DNA of 56,989 nucleotides from Planctomycetaceae bacterium. GTDB taxonomy: Bacteria > Planctomycetota > Planctomycetia > Pirellulales > Thermoguttaceae. The notes beneath the pieces are model-generated. The model saw only the letters and a program-made list of their open reading frames with translations, was not told the origin of the DNA and did no database searches. Of this stretch, positions 8,635 through 17,000 are shown in pieces (the first letter of the stretch is position 1; every line of letters begins with the position of its first letter). The DNA lies in assembly GCA_021372555.1 (NCBI GenBank), contig JAJFUI010000127.1, forward strand, positions 1 through 56,989. Direction: 5' to 3'. The translations under genes and the position numbers were made by a program.

Positions 8635-10074
8635 ATGACTGCCATGAACGCCATTATTCCAGTCTCGATGTTGTTGGTTGGCGCGGGGTTGGGCGTCGCC
8701 GTCGCGTGGTTGCTGATGAAGACGAAAGCCGCGGCGGCTTACGGCTGTGGAAAAGCGGAAGCGGCGATCGAGACCGCCGCGCTATCACAAAAGGTGATCG
8801 CCCGCGAAGAAACCATCGAGGAACTTCGCGGCCGGTTGCAGCAGGCGGACGTCGCGCACGCGGACCTTCAGCGACAGGTGACGTCGCTCGCCAGCCAGGC
8901 CGCCGAACTGAAGCAGGCGCTGGCCGCCGAGCAAAAACAGGCCCGAGATAAGCTGGCACTGCTGGACGATGCCAAGCGGCAGCTGGCCGATGCCTTCAAG
9001 GCGCTAGCCGCCGAGGCCCTGAAAAGCAGCAACACATCGTTCCTGGAACTGGCAAAGACGCAGTTGGAGAAGTTTCAGGAATCGGCGAGGGACGACCTCG
9101 GCAAGCGTCAGACAGCTATCGACGAACTAGTCAAACCGGTCAAGGAATCGTTGGGCAAGGTGGACCTCAAACTGCAGGAGATCGAAAAGAGCCGCATTGA
9201 GGCGTACAGCGGGCTTACGGAACAAGTGCGCTCGCTATCGGAGACGCAGAAGGAACTTCGCGGTGAGACGGCAAATCTTGTGCGCGCGCTGCGGCGACCC
9301 CAGGCACGCGGCCGATGGGGCGAAATACAATTGCGCCGCGTCGTTGAGATGGCCGGGATGTTGGAGCATTGCGACTTCTTCCAGCAGCAATCGACCGATG
9401 GCGACGATGGCCGGCTTCGGCCCGACCTGGTCGTGCAATTGCCGGGCCGCAAGAACATCGTGGTCGATTCGAAGGCGCCGCTTGAAGCGTACCTCGAAGC
9501 GATCGAGGCTCCCGACGACGAAACTCGTGTGTTGAAGTTCAAAGACCACGCCCGGCAGGTGCGCAATCACATCGCGGCGCTGGGCCGAAAGTCCTACTTC
9601 GAGCAGTTCGACTTTACGCCCGAGTTCGTCGTGCTCTTTCTGCCTGGCGAGGTGTTTTTCAGTGCGGCCTTGGAGCACGATCCAAGTCTCATCGAACTGG
9701 GAGTAAGCCAGAACGTTATCGTTGCCACCCCCACAACGTTGATTGCTCTGTTGCGAGCGGTTGCGTACGGGTGGCGTCAGGAAGCGTTGGCCGAGAACGC
9801 CAAAATCATCAGTGACCTGGGGCAGGAGCTTTACAAGCGGCTCGCCGCGCTAGGCGAGCACATGCAGAAGGTTGGCCGCGGCTTGAGTACGGCCGTTGAG
9901 GCGTACAACGGCGCCATCGGTTCGTTAGAGTCGCGGGTGCTGGTCAGCGCGCGGCGGTTCAAGGAACTCGGCGCCGTCGGTGGCGCCTCAATCGCCGAGA
10001 TTTCGCCGATCGAGACCTCCGCCCGCGCCCTGCAATCGCCAGAACTCTTGGCGGGTGATGGAAAGCACGGCTAG
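8635..10074 (+). CDS. rmuC: RmuC-like DNA recombination protein
   Basis: A 479-residue RmuC homologue. An N-terminal membrane segment (AIIPVSMLLVGAGLGVAVAW) is followed by a long coiled coil (about 30-200) and then the conserved nuclease-like domain: RRPQARGRWGEIQLRRVVE, PDLVVQLPGRKNIVVDSKAP, FTPEFVVLFLPGE. RmuC limits inversions and rearrangements at repeats, and its domain is related to restriction-endonuclease folds. The start is uncertain: ATGs at 8635 and 8644 both lack ribosome sites, and a TACGAT box sits 7 nt before the second. The upstream frame remains open to 8563. It follows the M16 gene by about 70 bp on the same strand. Confidence 0.92.
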   Translation: MTAMNAIIPVSMLLVGAGLGVAVAWLLMKTKAAAAYGCGKAEAAIETAALSQKVIAREETIEELRGRLQQADVAHADLQRQVTSLASQAAELKQALAAEQKQARDKLALLDDAKRQLADAFKALAAEALKSSNTSFLELAKTQLEKFQESARDDLGKRQTAIDELVKPVKESLGKVDLKLQEIEKSRIEAYSGLTEQVRSLSETQKELRGETANLVRALRRPQARGRWGEIQLRRVVEMAGMLEHCDFFQQQSTDGDDGRLRPDLVVQLPGRKNIVVDSKAPLEAYLEAIEAPDDETRVLKFKDHARQVRNHIAALGRKSYFEQFDFTPEFVVLFLPGEVFFSAALEHDPSLIELGVSQNVIVATPTTLIALLRAVAYGWRQEALAENAKIISDLGQELYKRLAALGEHMQKVGRGLSTAVEAYNGAIGSLESRVLVSARRFKELGAVGGASIAEISPIETSARALQSPELLAGDGKHG

Positions 10075-10607
10075 GCCGTTAGCGCGGCGGGTCGAAAGCT
10101 AACGAGCGGTCCTAGGTCTTCCTCACCACGCGTTTCGCAGCGAGGATGCGACCCCTCCGCGCTGCCTTGGGTGGGCTGTCCTCCTGATTTCAGCCGGCCC
10201 AGCAGTCGCGAGGTCCGCCATGGGTTGCTTCGCGTGAGCGACAGGCGCAGTCATTGGGCGAGAATGTTACAGTCGGCGCAACGTGCGCGCAAAGGCTCGC
10301 CGATGCACCGCTGCGCGCTAGTTGCTTATCGTCGCACGTGTAGTCGTAACCTCTGAGCATTCAATGGCTTGTAGTTGCCAGAGAAAAACCGTCTCGTGCA
10401 CCGGACTGGGCCCCAAAGCAGGGCCTATATTTCCGTAGCGGCCAGTGGCCCACAGTGGGGTGTACGTTTCTTCGCTTGCCACGTGGGGAAAAACCGCTCG
10501 GCTGCGGAATTCGTGCAACGTTGTCCCGATAGAACGGTTTGTCGCGTCGATCCAGCAACGTGGTAGGCGGCGACGCTCCGTTGGCCAACAAAGTATCGTC
10601 TGGGGCT
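10075..10607. other. 533-bp spacer with no gene recognised
   Basis: Between rmuC and the HD-GYP gene. Several frames are open but none has a start signal or a sensible composition. I checked for c-di-GMP riboswitch sequence because of the downstream HD-GYP gene and saw nothing that fits. Confidence 0.4.
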
Positions 10608-12464
10608 ATGAGCAAACATCCAATCGACAAGGTCGGACGCGCGTTAACCGCTTGGAAAAGGCGATTGCCGGTTGCGCTTGCTTTGGCAATCGGCGTAGCG
10701 TTCACACTGGGCGTGTTCTCGGTGGTTCGTTGGTGGGAGAACCGCAACATTGAAAAGGCTTTTCGCATTGCCGCAGAAGACCGGTCCTGGACCATCAAGG
10801 GAACGTTCGAGACCGAACTGGCGATGCTTGAACTGATCCGTACCGCTCTCATGACGGATGGAAAGGTCGAGCGACAAGAGTTCCAGGAAATTCTTGCGCC
10901 GTTTCGCTGCCGCACGAAAAGCATTTTGGCAGTAGAGTGGGTGCCTCGCGTTTCAGGTGATCGACGGGTCGAGTTTGAGGCTACGGCCAAGGGCGACGGC
11001 TTTTCAAACTTCCAAATCACGGAAGTAGGCAAGGACGGGCAGCTTGTCCGCGCCGCAGCACGCCCCGAGTACTTTCCCGTGTACTACAGCGGTCCTGGAC
11101 CAGGCGACAAATTGGTCGAGGGCTACGATGTCGGCTCGGAGCAGGTCCGGCGCGAGGCGATCGAGCTGGCATGCGACACTGGAAGGACGGTAGCCAGCGC
11201 ACGCATCGCACTTGTCCAGAACAAGACAAAGGTGGAGGGCTTCCTGGTTGTTCTACCTGCCTACTGTCACGGTAAACCTGTCAATAGCGTAGCCACGCGC
11301 CGTACGAACCTTTGGGGGCTTGTGCTTGGCGTCTTCCAACCTGACAGGATGTTCAAGGCTGCGATGTCCACCCTGCAGCCCGAGGGAATCGACGTCTACA
11401 TGTATGACGCGTCCGCCCCTGCGGACGGCTGCCCGTTCACTTTCCATCGTTCGAGGATGCGGCAGGGCCCCATGCAGGTTGACGACGAATCGCGAGTTAG
11501 AAATCCGGAGGGCATGTATTCGCGGGCAGCACTCGATGTCTTGGGCCACCCCTGGACGATCGTTTGCCTACCCACGCCCGATTTCATTGCGGCAAGGCAA
11601 ACCTGGTGGCCTTGGGGAGTACTGGGAACCGGGCTGGTGCTAAGCACGCTACTGGCGGCCTATGTCTCCGCCAGCATCGACCGTCGGGTCTTTGTTGAGC
11701 AGTCGCTTGCCGAAAAGCACCGTTATGCCGGGGAATTGGAGCAAAAGGTCCGTGCCCAGACGGGCCACATCCGCCGTGCCCAGGAGGAAATCATCCATCG
11801 GCTCCTGTCGGCATCGCAGTGGCGAGACGAGGAAACCGGATCGCACGTTCGGCGTGTGGGCCTTTGGAGTGAGTTGTTGGCCAAGGCAGCGGGCTGGTCG
11901 GCGGCCCAGTGCGACTGCATTCGTCAGGCCGCGCCGATGCACGACGTGGGCAAGATCGGTATCCCGGACGCCATTTTGCGAAAGCCTGGTAAACTGATGC
12001 CCGACGAGTTTCGGGTGATGAAAACGCATACGAGTATCGGTGCGGACATGCTGGGCGGCTCGAACGTTCCGCTGCTCCAAATGGCTCGCGAAATTGCACT
12101 GAATCATCACGAGCGATGGGACGGCAAAGGCTACCCGCATGGCGTGGCAGCGCAGGACGTTCCGGAGAGTGCTAGGATTGTGGCCATCGTCGACGTCTAC
12201 GACGCGCTGACGCATGACCGTGTCTATCGTCCGGCGATGTCGGAAGAAGAAGCGTTGACGATCTTGCGAGAGGGAGCCGGCACCCAGTTTGACCCGCTGC
12301 TCCTGGCGCACTTCTTCCTGCACCACTCGGAGATTCGTCGCATTGCCGAGCAATACCCCGACCAGGACCACAAGTCGTTGGAACAGCCTCAGTGGGTGCC
12401 GCCAGCGTGGTCTGATACGGCACCGGCGGACCAAACTGCAGCGATCCAGGTAGCGGGCACTTAG
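10608..12464 (+). CDS. CHASE-sensor HD-GYP protein (c-di-GMP phosphodiesterase candidate)
   Basis: A 618-residue membrane signalling protein. The first membrane helix (LPVALALAIGVAFTLGVFSV, about 20-40) is followed by an extracytoplasmic CHASE-type sensor (about 50-325, with VEWVPRVSG and EYFPVYYSGP) and a second helix (WGVLGTGLVLSTLLAAYVSA). A short coiled coil leads into the HD-GYP domain, with HVRRVGLWSELLAKAAG, MHDVGKIGIPDAIL, NHHERWDGKGYPHG and IVDVYDALTHDRVYR all intact, so hydrolysis of c-di-GMP is expected. The ATG at 10608 was chosen because it starts just before the first helix; an in-frame ATG at 10539 is possible. The ligand cannot be told. It stands alone. Confidence 0.9.
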   Translation: MSKHPIDKVGRALTAWKRRLPVALALAIGVAFTLGVFSVVRWWENRNIEKAFRIAAEDRSWTIKGTFETELAMLELIRTALMTDGKVERQEFQEILAPFRCRTKSILAVEWVPRVSGDRRVEFEATAKGDGFSNFQITEVGKDGQLVRAAARPEYFPVYYSGPGPGDKLVEGYDVGSEQVRREAIELACDTGRTVASARIALVQNKTKVEGFLVVLPAYCHGKPVNSVATRRTNLWGLVLGVFQPDRMFKAAMSTLQPEGIDVYMYDASAPADGCPFTFHRSRMRQGPMQVDDESRVRNPEGMYSRAALDVLGHPWTIVCLPTPDFIAARQTWWPWGVLGTGLVLSTLLAAYVSASIDRRVFVEQSLAEKHRYAGELEQKVRAQTGHIRRAQEEIIHRLLSASQWRDEETGSHVRRVGLWSELLAKAAGWSAAQCDCIRQAAPMHDVGKIGIPDAILRKPGKLMPDEFRVMKTHTSIGADMLGGSNVPLLQMAREIALNHHERWDGKGYPHGVAAQDVPESARIVAIVDVYDALTHDRVYRPAMSEEEALTILREGAGTQFDPLLLAHFFLHHSEIRRIAEQYPDQDHKSLEQPQWVPPAWSDTAPADQTAAIQVAGT

Positions 12465-12582
12465 TCCGATGGATATTGCCTATCTTATGCGTCGGGCCGT
12501 TCTTGCCCGATCGTTCATTCCCCTACAACCGCACTTTGCGGGATAGACGGGACGGCTCCGAGGCCGATCAAAGTCCTTTTTC

Positions 12583-12613
12583 TTGACACGACCCTTGCAT
12601 ACGGTCGAAAATA
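12583..12613 (+). promoter_or_regulatory. Weak promoter-like sequence before the Kre9-repeat protein
   Basis: A perfect -35 hexamer TTGACA at 12583-12588 is followed 19 bp later by AAAATA at 12608-12613. The spacing is long and the -10 poor, so this is only a possibility; it lies 95 bp upstream of the GTG start. Confidence 0.25.
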
Positions 12614-12707
12614 CATCAGTACTGCTGTCGGCCTGCGCAGCACGGGACCTCCATGGCGATTCCTTGCGGTAGTCTGCGAGGCCGGTCCGTCTATCGAGGA
12701 GTACCTC

Positions 12708-14630
12708 GTGTCAATCAGGTCGCGACTATCTTCGTGTGCCCGCTGCATATTGAACAACGTTGGGAGACGCGGTTTGCCAGCCGTGGCGTCGGGGGCACTT
12801 GGCTGCTCTTCAGGCCGGTCCTTGCGGTTTGAGGCCTTGGAGCACCGGCAGCTGCTTTCGGCGTCGGCTGGGAGCAACGTCGTTGCGGCGATGGCCACTC
12901 CCACGTTCAACATCACGAGCCCTACGTCGGGCAGCTATACGGCCGGGCAAGCGATTCCGATCCAGTGGAACGCCAGCCAAGTGCCCGCGAGCAGCACGAT
13001 TGCGCTCTGCTACGACACGGATGCCGTTTGGGGAAACGGTAACGAGACGTGGCTCACGGTCAGCCAAACGGCGTACAGCGGTGCGGGGGCCTACACTTGG
13101 AACACGACGGGCGTCGCATCGGGCACGTACTATGTCGCGGGTTATCTGTACGCCAACGGTTCGGCGATTTGCAGTCACCTGACCACCCCCATCACCGTTC
13201 AGCAGAGCACACCGTCGTTCACAGTAACATCGCCTGCGTCCGGGACGTTTTCAGCGGGGCAGACGGTCGCGATCCAATGGAATGCGGCTAACGTGCCGGC
13301 CGGGAGCACGATCGCGTTATGCTATTCGACCGCCAACACTTGGGGCCAGGGCACCGACCACTGGCTCACCCTCACGCAGCCGGCCACCAACGGCGCCGGC
13401 AGCTATAACTGGGACACCACAGGCGTGACGCCCGGCGCATACTACCTGGCCGGTTATCTGTATTCGAACGGAACGGCGACGTTCTCGCATGGTCTGGAAC
13501 CGATCGCAATTCAGACGGCGCCAAGCACGCCAACGTTCACGTTGTTGAGTCCGACATCCGGGACGTTTGTTGCGGGGCAAACCGAGCAAATAACCTGGAA
13601 CGCTGGCAATGTGCCAGTGGGTGCCACCATCGCATTGTGCTACGACACGGATCCCGTTTGGGGTTCGGGGACCGAAACGTGGATCACTGTGAGCCAAACG
13701 GCCAACAATGGCTACGGCAGTTACGACTGGAATACGTCCGGCGTTCCTGCTGGGCAGTATTACGTCGCCGGCTATTTGTACTCCAATGGGACGCCGACAC
13801 TGTCTCATTTGACGCAATCCGTTACCGTGCAGCCCGCCCCGGCAGCGACGTTTGCGATGAACGGTCCCACCGCGGGAGTCTACACTGTCGGGCAGACGGT
13901 CTCGCCGATTTGGACTGCTAGCAATGTGCCGGCGGGCAGCACGGTCAGCGTTTGCTATGATCCTGACACCGTCTGGAATGGCAACGAGACGTGGATCGCC
14001 GTCGACAAGGCGGCCATCAACGGCAGCGACTCGCTCAGCTGGAATACCACGGGCGTGACGCCTGGCACCTACTACCTTGCCGGCTATCTCTATGCTGGCG
14101 GGCGAGCTACCGTCTCGCACCTGACCCGGCCAATCATGGTTGCCGCCGCCCTCAACGTGGATGCCGCCTCGGCGGCGTTGGCCCCGCTCTCGGTCGATCA
14201 GGTGCTAAACAGCAACAGCCAACTCGCGCCAATCGTGGCCGAGGCGATACGGCGATGGTCCGCGGCGAGTGGAGGCCAGGACTTGGCGAACGTCTCGGTG
14301 AAGATTGCCGACTTGCCGGACGGCATGTTGGCCGAGACGATCGGCCGCACGGTTCTCGTTGACCGCGACGCGGCAGGCTACGGCTGGTTCGTCGACTCGA
14401 CCCCTCAGGATGACGCCGAGTTCAACGCCCTGGCGACCGGGCAACTGGTTGCTCAGTCCAAAAGCGCCGCGGACGGTCGGGCGGATCTTCTGACGACAGT
14501 GATGCATGAGATGGGCCATGTGCTCGGCTATAGCGATGTTGGCGATGGGCTGATGAGCGGGGCTTTGCCGCTAAGCGTGCGTTGGCCGTCCGTCGCCGAT
14601 GGCGTGTTTGCCAAGTACGGCGTCGGCTGA
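12708..14630 (+). CDS. Exported protein with four Kre9-like repeats and a C-terminal metzincin motif
   Basis: A 640-residue protein starting with GTG at 12708, with GAGGAG 6 nt upstream. Residues of about 40-52 read LRFEALEHRQLLSASAG, the LEPR-type leader found at the start of very large planctomycete exported proteins. Four copies of a domain of about 100 residues begin near residues 65, 168, 275 and 380, each starting like PTFNITSPTSGSYTAGQ and ending with YYVAGYLYANG-type text. They match the pattern of the Kre9/Knh1-like (Ser-Thr-rich membrane anchor) fold. The C-terminal 150 residues contain VMHEMGHVLGYSD (near 600), an HExxHxxGxxD zinc site, followed by DGLMSG, which fits a Met-turn. 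It looks like a cell-surface peptidase or a peptidase-derived anchor. Confidence 0.85.
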   Translation: MSIRSRLSSCARCILNNVGRRGLPAVASGALGCSSGRSLRFEALEHRQLLSASAGSNVVAAMATPTFNITSPTSGSYTAGQAIPIQWNASQVPASSTIALCYDTDAVWGNGNETWLTVSQTAYSGAGAYTWNTTGVASGTYYVAGYLYANGSAICSHLTTPITVQQSTPSFTVTSPASGTFSAGQTVAIQWNAANVPAGSTIALCYSTANTWGQGTDHWLTLTQPATNGAGSYNWDTTGVTPGAYYLAGYLYSNGTATFSHGLEPIAIQTAPSTPTFTLLSPTSGTFVAGQTEQITWNAGNVPVGATIALCYDTDPVWGSGTETWITVSQTANNGYGSYDWNTSGVPAGQYYVAGYLYSNGTPTLSHLTQSVTVQPAPAATFAMNGPTAGVYTVGQTVSPIWTASNVPAGSTVSVCYDPDTVWNGNETWIAVDKAAINGSDSLSWNTTGVTPGTYYLAGYLYAGGRATVSHLTRPIMVAAALNVDAASAALAPLSVDQVLNSNSQLAPIVAEAIRRWSAASGGQDLANVSVKIADLPDGMLAETIGRTVLVDRDAAGYGWFVDSTPQDDAEFNALATGQLVAQSKSAADGRADLLTTVMHEMGHVLGYSDVGDGLMSGALPLSVRWPSVADGVFAKYGVG

Positions 14631-15004
14631 TGCCGGGACCCGTTGCCCTGCAGCAATTGCGCGCACGCCCTCGGGGCAGCGCACTGCTCGCTAACCGTGG
14701 CGTTGATGCAAGTCCTTGAAGCAGCGAGACGCGAGCGGTCTTGGCTCGATCTGTGCGCGTGCCCGAAAAGGAAGATCGGCGCTTGCGCCGCGCGGATCGG
14801 AAGACGTGCGACGCGGAGCATAAAGTGAACGAGGAGCATGACAGCCGACCGCAGATGATGCTGATCGCCGGGGCGCTGGGCACCTAGCGACTTGTCAACG
14901 AGCGGACGACCAACGGTTTCGTTGGCGTGCAGGCGCTGCCTGGTCGCTGGCAACGAAAAGAGACTCGCTATGCCCCTCCGCCGCCGTCGGCGACGACGTG
15001 GTCG
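14631..15004. other. 374-bp spacer between convergent genes, nothing recognised
   Basis: Lies between the stop of the Kre9-repeat gene and the stop of rluD. Open frames on both strands have no start signals and look like chance. No strong hairpin or T tract was found. Confidence 0.4.
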
Positions 15005-15988
15005 TCATGCTGCACGATAATGGCGGAGCTCGTCCACCACGACAGCAATGTCGGGCGGCACCGGGGCCTCCACCTCCATCAGCTCGCCGGTAGCCGGATG
15101 ATGGAAGCGGAGCCGTCGAGCGTGCAGCGCCTGCCGGGCGAGCAGCACCAACTCGTCATTCGGATCGCGGCGGATCTCGCCCCGCGTGATTCGGCTGCGT
15201 CCACCGTACTGCCGATCGCAAAGCACAGGACATCCAATGTGGTCCAGATGGACGCGAATCTGGTGCGTTCGCCCCGTCTTCGGCAGCAGGCGAACGGCCG
15301 CAAAACCGTCGAATCGCTCCAGTACCTCGTAAAACGTCTGCGCCGGCCGACTCTGCGGATTGTGTCGGCGGATCGCCATCATCTCGCGGATGTGCGGATG
15401 GAACCCGATCGGACAGTCGATCAGATCGCGATCCAGCGGCGGACGCCCCGCCACAAGGGCGAAATACTCTTTCTCGATCGACCGTGACGCAAACTGTTTC
15501 GCCAACATCGCGTGGGCCTGATCGCTCCTGGCGACGAGAATCACTCCGCTGGTATCGCGGTCAAGCCGATGCACGATGCCCGGCCGGCTCAATCCGCCGA
15601 CCGCGCTCAGGCTGGCGCCAAAGTGGAATTGCAGGGCGCTGGCCAGCGTCCCCGACCAGTGTCCGCGAGCGGGATGGACGACCATGCCGGGCGGTTTATT
15701 GACGACGACCAATTGATCGTCCTCGTAGAGCACATCGAGCGGGATGTCCTCCGGCCGCGGCGCCTCACGAGGGATTTCCGGGAGCACTACCGAGATGTGC
15801 TGTCCAAGCTTCAACCGGTACGCCGGCTTTCCGCCGCGACCATCGACTTTGACGCCGCCGGCCGAGATGACCCGCCGCAAATGAACGCGGCTGTATTCGG
15901 GAAAATGGGTTGCCAGCACCGCGTCGAGCCTATGGCCCACCTCGGTCTGGTCGACCGTCAGTTCCACCGGCTCGGAGGAAAGAGACAT
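15005..15988 (-). CDS. rluD: RluD-like 23S rRNA pseudouridine synthase
   Basis: A 327-residue RluA/RluD-family enzyme that converts uridines to pseudouridine in large-subunit rRNA. The N-terminal S4 RNA-binding domain (GHRLDAVLATHFPEYSRVHL, then GGVKVDG) is followed by the catalytic domain with VVNKPPGMVVHPARGH and the active-site motif GIVHRLDRDTSGVILVAR, whose Asp is the nucleophile. The KTGRTHQIRVHLDHIGCPV segment is also conserved. The assignment to RluD rather than RluA or RluC rests on the S4 domain and overall length, so the exact target is inferred. It stands alone, convergent with the Kre9-repeat gene. Confidence 0.92.
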   Translation of the reverse strand: MSLSSEPVELTVDQTEVGHRLDAVLATHFPEYSRVHLRRVISAGGVKVDGRGGKPAYRLKLGQHISVVLPEIPREAPRPEDIPLDVLYEDDQLVVVNKPPGMVVHPARGHWSGTLASALQFHFGASLSAVGGLSRPGIVHRLDRDTSGVILVARSDQAHAMLAKQFASRSIEKEYFALVAGRPPLDRDLIDCPIGFHPHIREMMAIRRHNPQSRPAQTFYEVLERFDGFAAVRLLPKTGRTHQIRVHLDHIGCPVLCDRQYGGRSRITRGEIRRDPNDELVLLARQALHARRLRFHHPATGELMEVEAPVPPDIAVVVDELRHYRAA

Positions 15989-16060
15989 TGCAGGAATGAA
16001 GAAGCTCGAATGACGAACGATAAAAGAAGCTGCTCGGAACCCGGGCTTCGGGCTTCCTGC

Positions 16061-16900
16061 TCACTTTTTCTTCCCGGCATCCTTAGTCTTGGACGGCTGG
16101 CTCACCTTGCCCTTCGCTGGCTCGGATGACTTCGCCTTTTCCTGAGCTTTCGTCGAACCCTTGCCGCCAATTTCTTCGAAGTTGATGTCGTTGCCGCCGG
16201 CGGGCGGATTGCTCGGCAGTCCTTCCGGTGCGAATCGGGGCATCTCGCCTGGAGCTTCCGACTCCCGCGGGGCAACCGGCTTCGGGCTGTACCGCGTCAG
16301 GTCGTCATACAGCCGCTTGATCGTCGGACGCTTCAGATCGTTCAACCGGTCCCGCGCGGCCGAAGCAAACGCGCCGTCGGGCCAGTTCTTGACGACCTCG
16401 TTGTAACGGCGTGTGGCCGCTTCAAGGTCGGTCTCCGCTCCCTGAGCCTCCCACGCCCGAGCCAGCCCGAACGTGGCCCGCTCCAGCAACGAAGGATCGC
16501 TGCTCTGGTCCAGAACCCTGGCGTACAGCTCGGCCGCTTGTCGCAACTGTTGAATGGCGACTGCCTTGTCTTGGAACAGCCGGTTGCAGCCCTCGCCGAG
16601 CCGCATATCGGCCGCGACCACGGCAGCCATGTTGGCGACGCTGGTGTTGGGATACTCGTCCATCACACGCGTAAAACTGCTCGGATTGCCACTGTCGAGG
16701 CTCTGGTTGAGCCCATCCCACGCCATGGCGTTCTTCGCCGCCGACAATTGGCTGATGATGCCGTATGCCGCCAGAGCACAAACGACCACGAGCAACGCCG
16801 CAATCAGGCCGTTTTTGTACGGCTTGATGTCTTCGACCGCTTTGGCCAGCCAGTCGGCCAGCGCGTTATGCTGCAGTTCGTGCCGTCGTTCGCGTTTCAT
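16061..16900 (-). CDS. Membrane-anchored TPR-like protein
   Basis: A 279-residue protein from the ATG at 16900 (GGAT upstream). One membrane helix (GLIAALLVVVCALAAYGIIS) follows a short basic cytoplasmic start (MKRERRHELQHNALADWLAK). The external part has helical repeats of the TPR kind: AVVAADMRLGEGCNRLF, AAELYARVLDQSSDPSLLER, ATFGLARAWEAQGAETDLEA. The last 80 residues are proline-, lysine- and glycine-rich and disordered. The layout is like YfgM/BamD-type proteins that help envelope assembly, but no specific homologue is recognised. A good promoter (TTGATA-N17-TATACT) lies 60 bp upstream. Confidence 0.8.
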   Translation of the reverse strand: MKRERRHELQHNALADWLAKAVEDIKPYKNGLIAALLVVVCALAAYGIISQLSAAKNAMAWDGLNQSLDSGNPSSFTRVMDEYPNTSVANMAAVVAADMRLGEGCNRLFQDKAVAIQQLRQAAELYARVLDQSSDPSLLERATFGLARAWEAQGAETDLEAATRRYNEVVKNWPDGAFASAARDRLNDLKRPTIKRLYDDLTRYSPKPVAPRESEAPGEMPRFAPEGLPSNPPAGGNDINFEEIGGKGSTKAQEKAKSSEPAKGKVSQPSKTKDAGKKK

Positions 16901-16959
16901 GGCAGACGATCCTTCCCGAGCAACCGCTCGCGAGCCCTGTGGAACTCCCAAAACACGGC

Positions 16960-16988
16960 AGTATACCCGCCCGCCGGGCGGCTATCAA
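16960..16988 (-). promoter_or_regulatory. Sigma-70-like promoter of the TPR-like gene
   Basis: On the minus strand, TTGATA (16988-16983), a 17-bp spacer and TATACT (16965-16960) match the vegetative consensus at nearly every position. The predicted transcript starts about 50 nt before the ATG at 16900. The core GGGTATACTGCCG is nearly the same as the box before the M16 gene at 7314. Confidence 0.6.
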
Positions 16989-17000
16989 GGCGGATTGCCG

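Noticed and set aside
10075..10607. c-di-GMP riboswitch upstream of the HD-GYP gene
   Set aside because: None of the conserved stem or loop words of the known classes was seen.
14528..14953. A 141-codon frame on the minus strand between the Kre9-repeat gene and rluD
   Set aside because: No start signal and chance-like composition; it overlaps the metzincin end of the clear gene.
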